A stretch of DNA of 64,000 nucleotides from Plantago ovata (GCA_028274465.1 CM051456.1:73146753-73210752); one strand, 5' to 3'. Counted from the first letter of the stretch, positions 23,301-35,833 are shown. A program made the numbers and translations. The notes: generated by a model not told the origin, from the letters alone.

Positions 23301-25559
23301 ACAAGTAATAAGCTGTCAAACTTAGTTTTTATACCAAAATTATTAAATACCTGCTGAGCAGGGAGTGTTGGTTCTGGTGCAGAGGCTTCAGCAACCATCT
23401 GACTTGCATCTTGAGAAGTCTGTAGAGAAAGGATAATTTTAGCAAAAGGACAATTTTCAGAATTTGAAGTTTTACTGATGGTTGAATTAACTACCTGCTG
23501 AGGAAGGACAGGTTGTGGCTCAGTCCTTTCAGCATTAACAGTTTCTTCAGCTTCTGGGACTGTTTCTTCAGCAGACTTCTGGTTTTTCTCTATCTGAGAA
23601 AGCTATGCGGTTTCAGCAATCTCCCTTGTCTCTGAAATGACAAGTTGAGCAGAAGCATCTTGACCTTTGAGCTCACTGCTTGTCATGAAGAGATCAATTG
23701 ACTTATTGGATGATTCTTCAATCTCCAACTCCATTTGTTTGCTTAAATCTTCCAGTACAAGATGGACTTTGTCAATTGATGTCTTGGGTGAACTTGGGCC
23801 AGTATTCTCAGCATCATGAGATGCGTCTTTGAATAATGCTTCTTGAGTTTCAGCAACTTCAGGAACTGGAACCATTGCTATTTCAGCAACTGGTCCTTCA
23901 GCAAGCGTTGTTTCAACAACTTGATGAGTTGCTTGTTCAGCAACCATCTTTTCAGCAACATCAGCAAGTGCAGCTTTTGCAGATCAGCAGCAATGTCGCT
24001 TACTGGTTCCATGGTTGGATCATCTAAGTTATCTACAATGTAGATATCGGGGACTTGGGCAGGAATTTCATTTCCACTGCCTTGTGGTCTATTCTCAGTA
24101 GAATTATCAACATTGAGTTGATTGTTGAAGGCTTCCGCAAACACTTCAACATTGTTGACATAGGCTTCAGTAATCACGTCAGCAACATCTACTGGCAAAT
24201 GCGTTTCAGCATTTGTCTGGGAATTGACTGAGGAGTCTTGGACATCAGGGACTGACTGGCGAGCCAGTGTTTTCTTTCTTTTGTTGCTTGTCCGTTTCCT
24301 CTTAGGTACGGGGTTTGCTGATGACGCTGCAGTCTGAGTGTCATCATCAGCTTTCCTCGTTTTCTTGTTAGATTTCTCTAGTTTCCCAGAGTCATCTATA
24401 GTTGCATTTTCAGCAACTGGTGTTGTACACGTACCTTGTTGATTTTCTACAGCAGTTTCTTTTGTGTTACCACTACCAACAACAGTTTCATCTCTAAGTT
24501 GCTGAGTGGTAACATCTGCAGCTGTTGTATACCTTTCTTGCTGGCTTGTGCTGACAACATTTGCAATTGTTGTCTTCTTAGTTTTCTTTCCAGCAATCTT
24601 AGGTACATTCTGCTTGTAGAAAGATCTTCCACATTGCACACAGATTTCTTGATTGGCAATGGGTTTCTTAGCTGAATCCTGAAATGTTCAAGGATATAGC
24701 ATATCTTGATTCCATACATAACTGGAAAGGAAGGTGAGACCTTGTTGTCTTCTACCTTTACCTTAAACTTAGTGCCACAATCAACAAGTCTGTTGAAAAT
24801 GTACTTAGCGCAGTTAAGTTCCGTTTTATTTTCATGGATATGCATCAGCAATGGCCATCTTCTCAGGCCTACTTGGTCAATTCCTCCAACTTGGGAGTCA
24901 AGAACTTTTATCAGTAGCAGAGCTACTAGACCAAGTGAATGGCAGAGATGCTTTCTCTTAACGTGCTTTTTCCAAGTCACGGGAGCAATCTCGCCTTTCT
25001 TCATTTTCGCATTTCTGACGTCACTGTAGAAAGCTTCAATTTCTTTGTCAGTGGCAGTGACGTCATCTTCAGTTCCAGTGGTTGGAATCTGAAATATCTC
25101 CGCTAAATCAGTCCATTTCAGGACGATTTGCGTGTTCTGAACATAAGTAAGGATCAATTTTTCAGTGACTCCATTACTGTCTGTAAGGGACTGGATTTCT
25201 GCAATATTGTAGAATTCCATTGTATCAATCATGCTCACTTGCTTAGTGCGAGCAGAGATAAAGTTCATGAGGCCTTGCTGCTTGATAAACTCAAGCGCCT
25301 CTTCATTTTGGTCATCGAGTTCTTGTTCATAAAAGTACCTAATGTACTTTTCTTTTGCAAACCCTCCCCATTGCATCAACATCTCACACTTTGCAGTGTC
25401 AAGATATGACGGAGGCATAGGTTTTTCTGTGATTCGGCCGTTTTTCAACACAACTTTCATTGTGTTTGTGGCCGGAGTAGTCACCGGAGCAGTGTGTGTT
25501 TCAGCACTATCAACCTTTGACGACTTTGAGGACTTTGATAACTGTCTCTTGGGAGCCAT
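20338..25559 (-). pseudogene. Large accessory gene downstream of pol, inner copy
   Basis: Same gene as at 12734-17998, start MAPKRQLSKSSKSSK at 25559. The globular first part is open further here (the codon that is a stop at 17480 in the resident reads GAA). Long frames: 25559-24447, 24639-23878 and 23129-20580. Breaks: lost base near 24631, frame loss near 23978, a TAG near 23605, about 27 bp missing near 23145 that removes the third intron's acceptor, and an 18-bp loss near 20515. None coincides with a break in the resident copy, so the ancestor was probably intact until recently. Function unknown; basic clusters suggest nuclear or nucleic-acid contact, as inference only. Confidence 0.75.
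22090..22225 (-). repeat. Coding minisatellite, TTGETPVIE repeat
   Basis: Three tandem units of roughly 16-20 residues beginning TTGETPV lie in the accessory protein. The inner copy has the spacers EPQTQLKL, EPQTQLKQL and ESEALPSATTQQ; the resident (about 14505-14645) has a different order. The array has been rearranged between copies of one family. Confidence 0.75.
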
Positions 25560-25693
25560 TTCTTATATAGAGCAAGAAAGAGTGTACGAAAAGAGATAGT
25601 TTTGCTTTTTGACCGGAGGTACAGTAGATTCAGGCTATAATTTGCAGAGAAAGAAATGTGAGTTAAAGAATTTTGTCATTTCTCTAACTCCTT

Positions 25694-25702
25694 CTTTATA
25701 TA
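25694..25702 (-). promoter_or_regulatory. TATA-like box of the accessory gene, inner copy
   Basis: Minus-strand TATATAAAG, 135 bp before the ATG at 25559, as in the resident copy. The other contig copy at the gap (near 29303) lacks one T in this block, probably a sequencing error. Confidence 0.5.
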
Positions 25703-26089
25703 GTGTCTCTGGTGTGTGAGAAACTTAATCGATTTGAGCTCTCAACAAGGGTAAAACAGAGAAACACTGGAGTTAGTGGAGCCTTTGCATTGAATGCGTA
25801 GTGGTCCACTAACTAAAACCGTCAGAGCACTCTCTCTCTTTGTTCTGTTAGTCGTTAGATAAGTAACTCCTTTTAATCAATGGCCACGATTGAATTTCAT
25901 GTCATGATTATTGCGAGTTTATCTGTGCCAGTTTAACGTCACAAATTGATTTTACTGAGTATTAAGGGATAGATTTCTTGCTGAAATAGACAAGAATCTT
26001 TTCAGCGAGTTTGAATTAACAATCTAGATACTTGCTGAAAGTTCCCCCTTACTTAGATATCTCGTATTTTCTTAAGTTAAAAGATATTT

Positions 26090-26446
26090 CTGATTTCCCG
26101 TATCAGTAAATTCTTTTTGTACTTGAGATATCCTTTGGTAAAATCTGAGAGATGAGCTTTGCTCTTTTTCTGAGTTCCCGTCTCAGAGAATTCCTTAGAT
26201 ACTTGAATACCTGTTTCAGTATCTTTTGATTGTCTGAGTGCCAGTCTCAGCAATCCTTAAGTTCTTTCTCTTACTGAGTGCCTGTCTCAGCAAGTGATCA
26301 AGTTTCCTAACAAATACCCGTTTTGAAGGAATTACTTGTTGAATGCCTGTTTCAGCAATCATGTAGTGACTTATCATTTCTTAGAAGAAATTAGTGACTG
26401 GGTCTTTTAGACAGGAATACTTTGGCTTGCTGAATACCTGTTTCAG
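26090..26446 (-). repeat. Series of short hairpins between pol and accessory gene
   Basis: Seven 17-bp elements of the form CTGAGTGCCTGTCTCAG at 26090, 26170, 26203, 26234, 26274, 26339 and 26430. Arms of four to five bases (CTGAG/CTCAG) enclose a seven-base loop with a CC(T/C)GT or CCAGT core. The series recurs near 29690-30045 and near 37677-38030. No ORF explains it. Confidence 0.7.
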
Positions 26447-26501
26447 CATTCTGCCAAGTGTATCCTTTATTGAGGTAGTTCAATCAGTCCAAGGTTATAC
26501 C

Positions 26502-29166
26502 TTAGTATTGCGAACCTATTATCCGGTAGGGCTTGGTGAAGATGTCAGCAAGATGATCTTCGGTGCCTACTTTCACAACCTCAATATCACCTTTTTCCAC
26601 ATGATCTCTAATGAAATGATGTCTAATATCAATGTGCTTGGTCCTAGAGTGAAACTTAGGATTTTGCGTAATTGCAATAGCACTTGTATTATCACAAAAG
26701 ATTGGTGTTTTCTTTGCAGAAATACCATAATCTCTTAATTGTTGCTGAATCCATAGGATTTGAGCTGTGCAACAACCAGCTGCAATGTATTCAGATTCAG
26801 TAGATGAATTGGCGACACAAGTTTGCTTCTTGCTGAACCATGATATTAATCTAGTACCCAAAAACTGACAAGTTCCAGAGGTACTTTTTCTATCAAGAGT
26901 TGATCCTCCATGATCAGCATCAGAATAGCCAACCAATTCAAGTCCAGAATCTTTAGGATACCATAATCCAACATTGACTGTACCTTTAACATATTTCAGT
27001 ATCGTGATTGCCTTTTTGTAGTGTGATTCTCTTGGATCAGATTGGAATCTTGCACACACACAAACAGCATACTGAATGTCAGGTCTACTTGCTGTTAGAT
27101 ACAACAAGGAACCAATGAGCTTCCTATACTTGTGTTCTTCAACACTTTTGTCCTCTTTAGTATAGCCCAATTTGGTACCAACACTCATAGGGATCTTTTC
27201 AGGTTTCTCATCCTCTTTGATCCTAAACTTTATGAGCATTCTTTCGCATACTTTGCTTGATTTATGAATATTCCATCTTTGAGTTGCTTGACTTGCAATC
27301 CTAGGAAATAATTCAATTTTCCATCATACTCATTTCAAACTTATTTGTCATGAGTTTGGCAAAATCATCACAAAGTTGCTTATCCTTAGATCCAAAAATT
27401 ATGTCATCCACATAAATTTGAACTAAGAGTATTTTACCATCATGGTTCATGGTAAATAAGTTTTGTCAACTTCACCTTTCTTGAAACCATTTTCCAGCAA
27501 GAACTTAGCCAAGGTATCATACCATGCTCTTGGTGCTTGCTTTAGACCATCTTGATTTCTGAGGGAAGTTCAAAGCCAGGGGGTTGTTCTAGGTAGACTT
27601 CTTCAGCAAGTTCACCATTTAAGAATGCACTTTAACATGCATTTGGTAAACAATGAAGTCATTGTGAGCAGCAAATGCTAAGAAAAGCCTAATTGCATCC
27701 AATCTTGCAACTGGTGCATAAGACTCATCATAGTCCAATCCTTCAGTCTGACAGTAACCTTGAGCAACTAAACGTGCTTATTTCTTGTTACTTCACCAGA
27801 CTCGCTCAGCTTGTTTCTGAACACCCACTTTGTACCAATAGCTTTCTTGTCTTCAGCAAGTGGCACAAGTTTCCAGACTTTGTTCCTTTCAAATTGATCC
27901 AGTTCTTCTTGCATTGCCTTTATCCATTCGGAATGCTTTAAAGCTTCTTCTATGGTTTTAGGTTCAATTCTGAAACAAAGCAAGAGACAGTGATTCTACT
28001 TCTACGACAGTTGCTTCTTCAGCAAGTCCATGAGTAGCTTTGGATCTAGTCACTTGGCGTTTATTAATATCGCCAATCATATCCGTAGAGGGATGATCTC
28101 TAATCCATTTATTAACAGGTTTCCTGTTTGTTGGATCAGGATGTTTGCTCATCAGCATGTGACTCTTCAGTATGTACTTGTTCAGTACTACTGGGAATTT
28201 GTGTCTCTGCTGAGATTTGTCATCGCAGCAACTGCTTGTTCAGCATTGCTGGATTGAGGTATTCATCAGCAGGCACTGGAGATTGCGTAATTTCAGCAAC
28301 TTCCGGAGCAACCGCGTCTTTTGCTGGAAATCTTTGTCGTGAACTATATTTATCTTGTCATGACTCGGGGGAGGAGAGTCATTGTCAGAATCATCATTTA
28401 GTTCAATTGACTTGATTTGCCTAGCATCAGATTCAGTTCTTTGCTCATGTATGATTAGCTTTTTCATACATTCTGATATTTCTTCTTCAGCAGGCACACC
28501 TTGTGATTTCGTAGAATACAACATGCACAGATTCTTCAATCTTTGTGCCTTTTTGTTGTAAACTCTATAAGCTTTACTATGCAAGGAGTAGCCAAGAAAT
28601 ATCGCTTCGTCTGCCTTTGGTTGAAATGTTCTTAGGTATTCTCTACCATTGTTAAGAACGAAACACTTGCAACCAAATACTCTTAGATGAGTGATGTTAG
28701 GAGGTCTTCCAACAAACAATTCATAAGGAGTTTTGTTGTATTCCTTAGTAATCAATCTGTTTTGAGTATAGCAGGCGGTATTATCGCTTCAACCCAATAA
28801 GCCTCACTTATTTCAGTGTCAGCAAGCATTGTTCTTGCGGCTTCTTTCAGGGTACGATTCTTCCGTTCAGCAACACCATTTGCTGTGGTGTCTTACTGAG
28901 GATAACTGATGTTGAATACCTTTGAGGTACAATATTCAGTTATGTACTGGTTTACAAACTCAGTACCATGGTCTGTCCTTATGACTTTTACCTTGTCATT
29001 TTTCATGACTTCAAGCTTATTCAGCAAGTTAGGTATTTCAGTCTTGGTTTCAGATTTGTGCTTGATGAATACTACCCAAGTGAATCTTGAATAGTCATCT
29101 ACCACGACTAGCCATACTTCTTACCAGCATAGCTTGTTGAAGAAGATTCAAACCAAGTCCATGTTT
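26502..29166 (-). pseudogene. pol (integrase to RNase H), left contig copy at the gap
   Basis: The end of pol (HLADIFTKPYRIIG) is near 26510. RNase H frame 27239-26502 has SNSTESEYIAAGCCTAQ and [25 protein letters not shown]; the RT YVDD codons are at 27403-27414; the linker and integrase C-terminal part run to the gap at 29167. Many one-base gaps relative to 29267-32770 break it into pieces. They grow denser toward the gap, suggesting low-quality contig ends. Probably the same locus as the right copy. Confidence 0.8.
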
Positions 29167-29266
29167 NNNNNNNNNNNNNNNNNNNNNNNNNNNNNNNNNN
29201 NNNNNNNNNNNNNNNNNNNNNNNNNNNNNNNNNNNNNNNNNNNNNNNNNNNNNNNNNNNNNNNNNN
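29167..29266. other. Assembly gap, 100 N
   Basis: Exactly 100 N, the usual placeholder for a gap of unknown size. The left flank (25664-29166) and right flank (29267 to about 32770) carry the same sequence, so the contigs probably overlap. Confidence 0.97.
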
Positions 29267-30110
29267 TTAAAGAATTTTGTCATTTCTTAACCTCCTTCTT
29301 ATATAGTGTCTCTGGTTGTGTGAGAACTCAATCGATTGAGTTCTCAGCAAGGGTAAAACAGAGAGAGAAACACTGGAGATAGTGGACCTTTGCATTAATG
29401 CGTAGTGGCCCACTAACTAAAACCGTCAGAGCACTCTCTCTCTTTGTTTGTTAGCCGTTAGATTAATAACTCCTTTAATCAATGGCCACGATTGAATTTC
29501 ATGTCATGATTATTGCGAGTTTATCTGTGCCAGCTTAACGTCACAAATTGATTTTACCGAGTATTAAGGGATAGATGCTTGCTGAAATAGACAAGAATCT
29601 TTTCAGCGAGTTTGAATTACAATCTAGATACTTGCTGAAAGTTCCCCCTTACTTAGATATCTCTATTTTTAGTTTAAAAGATATTTCTGATTTCCCGTAT
29701 CAGTAAATTCTTTGTATTTTGAGACATCCTTTGGTATAATCTGAGATGAGCTTTGCTCTTTTTCTGAGTTCCGTCTCAGAAAATTCCTTTGATACTTGAA
29801 TACCTGTTCAGTATCTTTTGATTGTCTGAGTACCCGTTCAGCAACCTATTCTTTCACTTACTGAGTTGCTGTCTCAGCAAGTGATCATGAGTCCAGTTCC
29901 TTTTCTAACAAATACCTGTTTGAAGGAATTACTTGTTGAATGCCTGTTTTCTTCAGCAATCATGTGTGACTATCATTTCTTAGAAGAAATTAGTGACTGG
30001 GTCTTTTGGACAGGAATACTTTGGCTTGCTGAATACCTGTTTCAGCATTCTGCCAAGTGTATCCTTTATTGAGGTAGTTCAATCAATCCAAGGTTATACC
30101 TTAGCATTGC
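29267..30110. other. Post-pol spacer, right contig copy
   Basis: Repeats 25664-26520: accessory 5' flank, CTTGCTGAAATAGAC phrase and hairpin series. It lacks several single bases compared with the left copy, especially next to the gap. No gene. Confidence 0.8.
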
Positions 30111-31209
30111 GAACCTATTATCCGGTAGGGGCTGGTAAAGATGTCAGCAAGCTGATCTTCAGTACCTACTTTCACAACCTCAATATCACTTTTTTCCACA
30201 TGATCTCTAATGAAATGATGTCTAATATCAATGTGCTTGGTCCTAGAGTGAAACTTAGGATTTTGCGTAATGCAATAGCACTTGTATTATCACAAAAGAT
30301 TGGTGTTTTCTTTGCAGAAATACCATAATCTCTTAATTGTTGCTGAATCCATAGGATTTGAGCTGTGCAACAACCAGCTGCAATGTTCAGATTCAGTAGA
30401 TGAATTGGCGACACACGTTTGCTTCTTGCTGAACCATGATATTAATCTAGTACCCAAAAACTGACAAGTTCCAGAGGTACTTTTTCTATCAAGAGTTGAT
30501 CCACCATGATCAGCATCAGAATAGCCAACCAATTCAAGTCCAGAATCTTTTGGATACCATAATCCAACATTGACTGTACCTTTAACATATTTCAGTATCT
30601 TAATTGCCTTTTGTAGTGTGATTCTCTTGGATCAGATTGGAATCTTGCACACACACAACAGCATACTGAATGTCAGGTCTACTTGCTGTTAGATACAACA
30701 AGGAACCAATGAGCTTCCTATACTTGTGTTCTTCAACACTTTGTCCTCTTTAGTATAGCCCAATTTGGTACCAACACTCATAGGGATCTTTTCAGGTTTC
30801 TCATCCTCTTTGATCCTAAACTTTATGAGCATTTCTTTCGCATACTTTGCTTGATTTATGAATATTCCATCTTTGAGTTGCTTGACTTGCAATCCTAGGA
30901 AATAATTCAATTTTCCCATCATACTCATTTCAAACTTATTTGTCATGAGTTTGGCAAAATCATCACAAAGTTGCTTGTCCTTAGATCCAAAATTATGTCA
31001 TCCACATAAATTTGAACTAAGATAATTTACCATCATGGTTCATGGTAAATAAGTTTTGTCAACTTCACCTTTCTTGAAACCATTTTCCAGCAAGAACTTA
31101 GCCAAGGTATCATACCATGCTCTTGGTGCTTGCTTTAGACCATTGATTTCTGAGGGAAGTTCAAAGCCAGGGGGTTGTTCTAGGTAGACTTCTTCAGCAA
31201 GTTCACCAT
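30111..31209 (-). pseudogene. Sirevirus-like reverse transcriptase and RNase H, right contig copy
   Basis: RT and RNase H of the inner element. YVDD is encoded at about 30997-31008. After it come KLNYFLGLQVKQLKDGIFI and AKEMLIKF (frame 30946-30689), then the RNase H part YSDADHGGSTLDRKSTSG (30532-30290). RT copies the RNA and RNase H removes it. The frame changes at least four times, often at homopolymers, so some breaks may be errors; the left contig reads through several of them. Confidence 0.85.
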
Positions 31210-32775
31210 TTAAGAATGCACTTTAACATCCATTTGGTAAACAATGAAGTCATTGTGAGCAGCAAAGGCCAAGAAAAGCCTAATTGCATCCAATCTTGCA
31301 ACTGGAGCATAAGACTCATCATAGTCCAATCCTTCAGTCTGACAGTAACCTTGAGCAACTAAACGTGCTTTATTTCTTGTTACTTCACCAGACTCGCTCA
31401 GCTTGTTTCTGAACACCCACTTTGTACCAATAGCTTTCTTGTCTTCAGCAAGTGGCACAAGTTTCCAGACTTTGTTTCTTTCAAATTGATCCAGTTCTTC
31501 TTGCATTGCCTTTATCCATTCGGAATGCTTTAAAGCTTCTTCTATGGTTTTAGGTTCAATTTCTGAAACAAAGCAAGAGAACAGTGATTCTACTTCTACG
31601 ACATTTGCTTCTTCAGCAAGTCCATGAGTAGCTTTGGATCTAGTCACTTGGCGTTTATTAATATCGCCAATCATATCCGTAGAGGGATGATCTCTAATCC
31701 ATTTATTAACAGGTTTCCTTTTTGTTGGATCAGGATATGTTTGCTCATCAGCATGTGACTCTTCAGTATGTACTTGTTCAGTACTACTGGGAATTTGTGT
31801 CTCTGGTGAGATTTGTTCATCAGCAACTGCTTGTTCAGCATTGCTAGATTGAGGTATTTCATCAGCAGGCACCGGAGATTGCGTAATTTCAGCAACTTCC
31901 GGAGCAACCGCGTCTTTTGCTGGAAATTCTTTGTCGTGAACTATATTTATCTTGTCATGACTCGGGGGAGGAGAGTCATTGTCAGAATCATCATTTAGTT
32001 CAATTGACTTGATTTGCCTAGCATCAGATTCAGTTCTTTGCTCATGTATGATTAGCTTTTTCATACATTCTGATATTTCTTCTTCAGCAGGCACACCTTG
32101 TGACTTTTCGTAGAATACAACATGCACTAATTCTTCAATCTTTTGTACCTTTTTGTTGTAAACTCTATAAGCTTTACTATGCAAGGAGTAGCCAAGAAAT
32201 ATCGCTTCGTCTGCCTTTGGTTGAAATGTTCTTAGGTATTCTCTACCATTGTTAAGAACGAAACACTTGCAACCAAATACTCTTAGATGAGTGATGTTAG
32301 GAGGTCTTCCAACAAACAATTCATAAGGAGTTTTGTTGTATTCCTTAGTAATCAAACATCTGTTTTGAGTATAGCAGGCGGTATTAATCGCTTCAACCCA
32401 ATAAGCCTCACTTATTTCAGTGTCAGCAAGCATTGTTCTTGCGGCTTCTTTTAGGGTATGATTCTTCCATTCAGCAACACCGTTTTGCTGTGGTGTTCTT
32501 ACTGAGGATAACTGATGTTGAATACCTTTTGAGGTACAATATTCAGTTATGTACTGGTTTACAAACTCAGTACCATGGTCTGTCCTTATGACTTTTACCT
32601 TGTCATTTTTCATGACTTCAAGCTTATTCAGCAAGTTAGGTATTTCAGTCTTGGTTTCAGATTTGTGCTTGATGAATACTACCCAAGTGAATCTTGAATA
32701 GTCATCTACCACGACTAGACCATACTTCTTACCAGCATAGCTTGTTGAAGAAGATTCAAACAAGTCCATGTGCAA
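31210..32775 (-). pseudogene. Sirevirus-like integrase and start of RT
   Basis: 521 open codons. Integrase core: D in LLHMDLFE, D in [13 protein letters not shown] in [19 protein letters not shown]. Then the copia phrase [22 protein letters not shown], a Glu/Pro-rich linker, and the RT start ([38 protein letters not shown]). The ATG at 32775 (HMDLF) is internal; the protein is part of a polyprotein that begins upstream. This is the best-preserved enzyme part of the element. Confidence 0.9.
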
Positions 32776-33410
32776 GAGTTGTAAAGGTTTTGTAGTTGAC
32801 GGTACTGCCTTGTTCTTGAAAGAAGATTTGGTTTGCTTTCCTTGCTGACATGCATCGCAAACACCATCCTTCTTAAAGTAACCCTAGGTAATCCAACTAC
32901 AAGTGCATTTTTAGACAGCTTATTCAGCGTCTTGAAGTTTAGATGACTTGTTCGTTTATGCCATAACCATGCTTTTTCAGCAAGGCAATCGTGATCTGAG
33001 ACAAGGCATTTTTCAACAATTGCTGAAGACCAATCAACGGTGTACAAGCCTCCTGATCTTCTTGCAATCATTATTACCTTTTTAGTCTCGAAATCTACAA
33101 GTTTATATTCATCACTTTTAATTTCGATGAAGTATCCTTTGTCAGCAAACTGACTCATGCTTAAAAGGTTAAACTTAAGATTTTTGACATAAAGAACTCC
33201 AGTAATGGTTATGCATCCTAACTTCACATCACCATAGCCTTTTGTAGAACCGGAGCCTCCACCAGCAAACCTTATTTTTGGACCTTTAGACCATCGTCTA
33301 TAGTTTATAAGGTTATTCTTGTTGCCTGTCATGTGCTTTCCACAACCACTATCAAAGTGCCAGATTGCATCGTTTGTCTTCGTGGCTGATGTCTGCACAA
33401 TCAAGAGCAA
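32715..33410 (-). pseudogene. Sirevirus-like protease and GAG-pre-integrase region
   Basis: Protease active-site phrase WHFDSGCGKHMTG and YVKNLKFNLLSMSQ, followed by the GAG-pre-integrase zinc region (LWHKRTSHLNFKTLNKLSKN and a later CHVS-type pair). A frameshift near 32884 separates the Cys pair from the integrase core. It overlaps the integrase frame by 60 bases in another frame, which is a result of that shift. Confidence 0.85.
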
Positions 33411-33415
33411 ACAAG

Positions 33416-35833
33416 TTAATTATCCAATGATGGATGTCCATTAACATGTTCAAGAATGCATCCAGTGGAAACCCAAGTCTGAAGTTTTTCAACTTTGACT
33501 TGTTTTCTACTTGCTGAGGAACTAGGAGGTTTTGAGCTGAAAGACTTTTGACTCGTGCTGGTCAAATCCACTTTCTGATGTGGTGTCTTGCTCTGTTGAC
33601 CTTTTTGCTGAACATACTTTTCAGTAAGTTCTTTTCTAGCAAGGTTCCTTCTAGTCTTAGCATTGGGAGTCTTTTCAGAACTCTTAGGCTTGATTTTCTT
33701 CATCTCTTTGAAGTATCTTTGCTGACTTTGCTTGTACTCATGAAATAGTTGACTTTGCTTGGTTTTGAAACCTTGTCCACTTTTCGGAGAATGCTGAGTT
33801 TTGGCGTCAGCAACCTTACTTGATTCAGGTTTGTCAGCAAAGGACTTCTGATTACTTTTAGTAATCTTGCCTTTAGTCTTAACAACTTGCTTTTCAGCAA
33901 CTTGTTTGGCGGAGTGCTTCACAGCATTCTTCTTCTTTCCAATTTGCTTCTCAGCAACCTGTTTTCCTTTTAAAGTCTTGTTACTTTGAGTAGCAACAGC
34001 GGGCTTTATGGTCATAGGTAGTTGATTGCATGTTTCAGCAACCTTAGTTTGACCAAACTGATAGATTTCTGGTGGACTACTATCAATAGCACGTACAAAG
34101 GAGATAGGTGATTTATCTTTTCTCAAGATTTCTACGTTGTCACCTTCGTACGTTGCTCCTAAACCTTCTTTCTGAGATGGATCTCTCAAATAAGAGTTTA
34201 GTTCAGTCAGCGTATTACTTGCTTCCACATAGGATTTGAAATTGATTCTCATCTTTTTCATTTCTTGGATTTCAGCAAGTAACTTTAGAATTGAGGACTG
34301 ATATTCTTACAATTCTAATGCCATTTGAGAATTTTTCTCTGCAGCCTCAGCAATCAACTTCTTAAGACGCCTTATTTCAGCATCCTTTTCTTCTGTCTCT
34401 TCCTTCAGCAAGATGTACTTTTCAGTAGTCTGCTTGATCAGAGTTTCAGCAAATTGTAGTTTCTCTTGCTGTTTGCTGAGAGTTTTCTCAAATCTTTCGA
34501 TTTCTCCTTGAATCTTGTCAAGGTCAATCTCGTCTTCACTTTCTGAGTCTGAGTCAGAGGTAGAGTTGTTTACCTGACCGGCCATGAGGCAGAATTCGTA
34601 GTTTGACACATCTGGATAAGCTTCCATAGCTATTCCACAAACTTCTTTGCCAATCTCCACGTTTAGAGTGGCTTCTTCATCGTCGGTGTCTGAACTTTCA
34701 TCCTCACTGTCTTCGGAGCTAGTATCAATGCACAATGCATCGATTTTTGCTTAAAGCTTCTTCTTTTCTTCAGCAATAAAAGCTCTTTGAACTTCTTCTT
34801 CTTTTCAGCAGATTTGCCTTTCAGCAAAGGGCAATTAGCTTTGAAGTGTCCAGGCTTTTTGCAGTAAAAACATAGATCATTTCCAATTGCCGGTTCTTCT
34901 GATGAAGTAGCTTGCTGAGCTTGCTTGTTCAGCGAGCTAGTCTCATTCTTGTACTTATGGTAGTTGTTACCAAGATGCTTTTTCAGCTTCTCTTTTGCTT
35001 TTCACCTTTCAAGTTCCTTGCTGATGAATTTCTTCATGTTTTTGACAACCAAAGCGTTTTGATCAGTAGGTTCTTTTCATTCTTCTTTTCAGAAGATGAT
35101 GGCTTTGCAGCAAGAGCAATGTTTTGCGATTTTTCAGCAAATACACTTTCTCTTTGCTTTGTCTCATAATTGACAGTAGCAAGATGAGAGAACAACTCTG
35201 TTGGTGTAATGTCTGGCATTCCTTGATTGTAATAGAAATTCTGAGTGTGGATCCATTCTTGATTCAGACTTCTGATGATAGTTTTCACTTTCTCAGAATC
35301 TGAGTAGAGGTTTCCAACACCCAAGGCTGCCATTTCACTAACAAGAGTTGTGAATCTGAAATCCAAGTCTTCCAGTGACTCGTTTGTACCTTGCTTAAAG
35401 TTTTGAAACTTTAATTTAAGTACTTCAAGTTTGTTTTCCTTGGTCTTGTCAGATCCAGCACAAAGATCTTGAACCATTTTCCAAGCTTCCTTTGCAGTCT
35501 TAGCACCCCACAGTTTGCACTGTATGGTATCCGGAGTTGATCGAATGATGATATTTCTTGCTTGGCCATCAAAACGGAATCTCTTTGCTTCGTCAGAAGT
35601 CCATTCCTCTCTTGGTTTGGCACAACCGTATCTGATGGTTCGCCTAGCATAGTTTCCTTCCCAGCTTCAGTGGTCTTGTGAGGGAAACTCCTTTCAACCT
35701 TAGTGATCTTGATAGGTCCATCATTAATGACTGTGACCATCTCATCACTAATGGCCTCAAGATGTAGCATCATGTTGTTTCACCATTTCTCGTAATTTTC
35801 CAGCTTCAGCAAGGGAGCATCTCCTAAAGACAT
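33416..35833 (-). pseudogene. Sirevirus-like gag with zinc knuckle and coiled coil
   Basis: Probable start ATG at 35833 (MSLGDAPLLKLENYEKW), 112 bp after the LTR. A TGA follows after 17 codons where a second Trp is expected. The UBN2-type capsid region is at 35477-35034 (AKEAWKMVQDL, FDFRFTTLVSEM-like), then a CCHC knuckle CFYCKKPGHFKANC near 34870-34830, an acidic segment, a Glu/Lys coiled coil (34500-34307), and a Lys-rich region full of AEKQ repeats (33.9 kb). At least three frameshifts. Gag packages the RNA. The long C-terminal extension after the knuckle is typical of this lineage. Confidence 0.85.

Noticed and set aside
26502..32775. Biological tandem duplication of pol
   Set aside because: The repeat is centred on a 100-N gap with degraded ends; an overlap of contigs is simpler.
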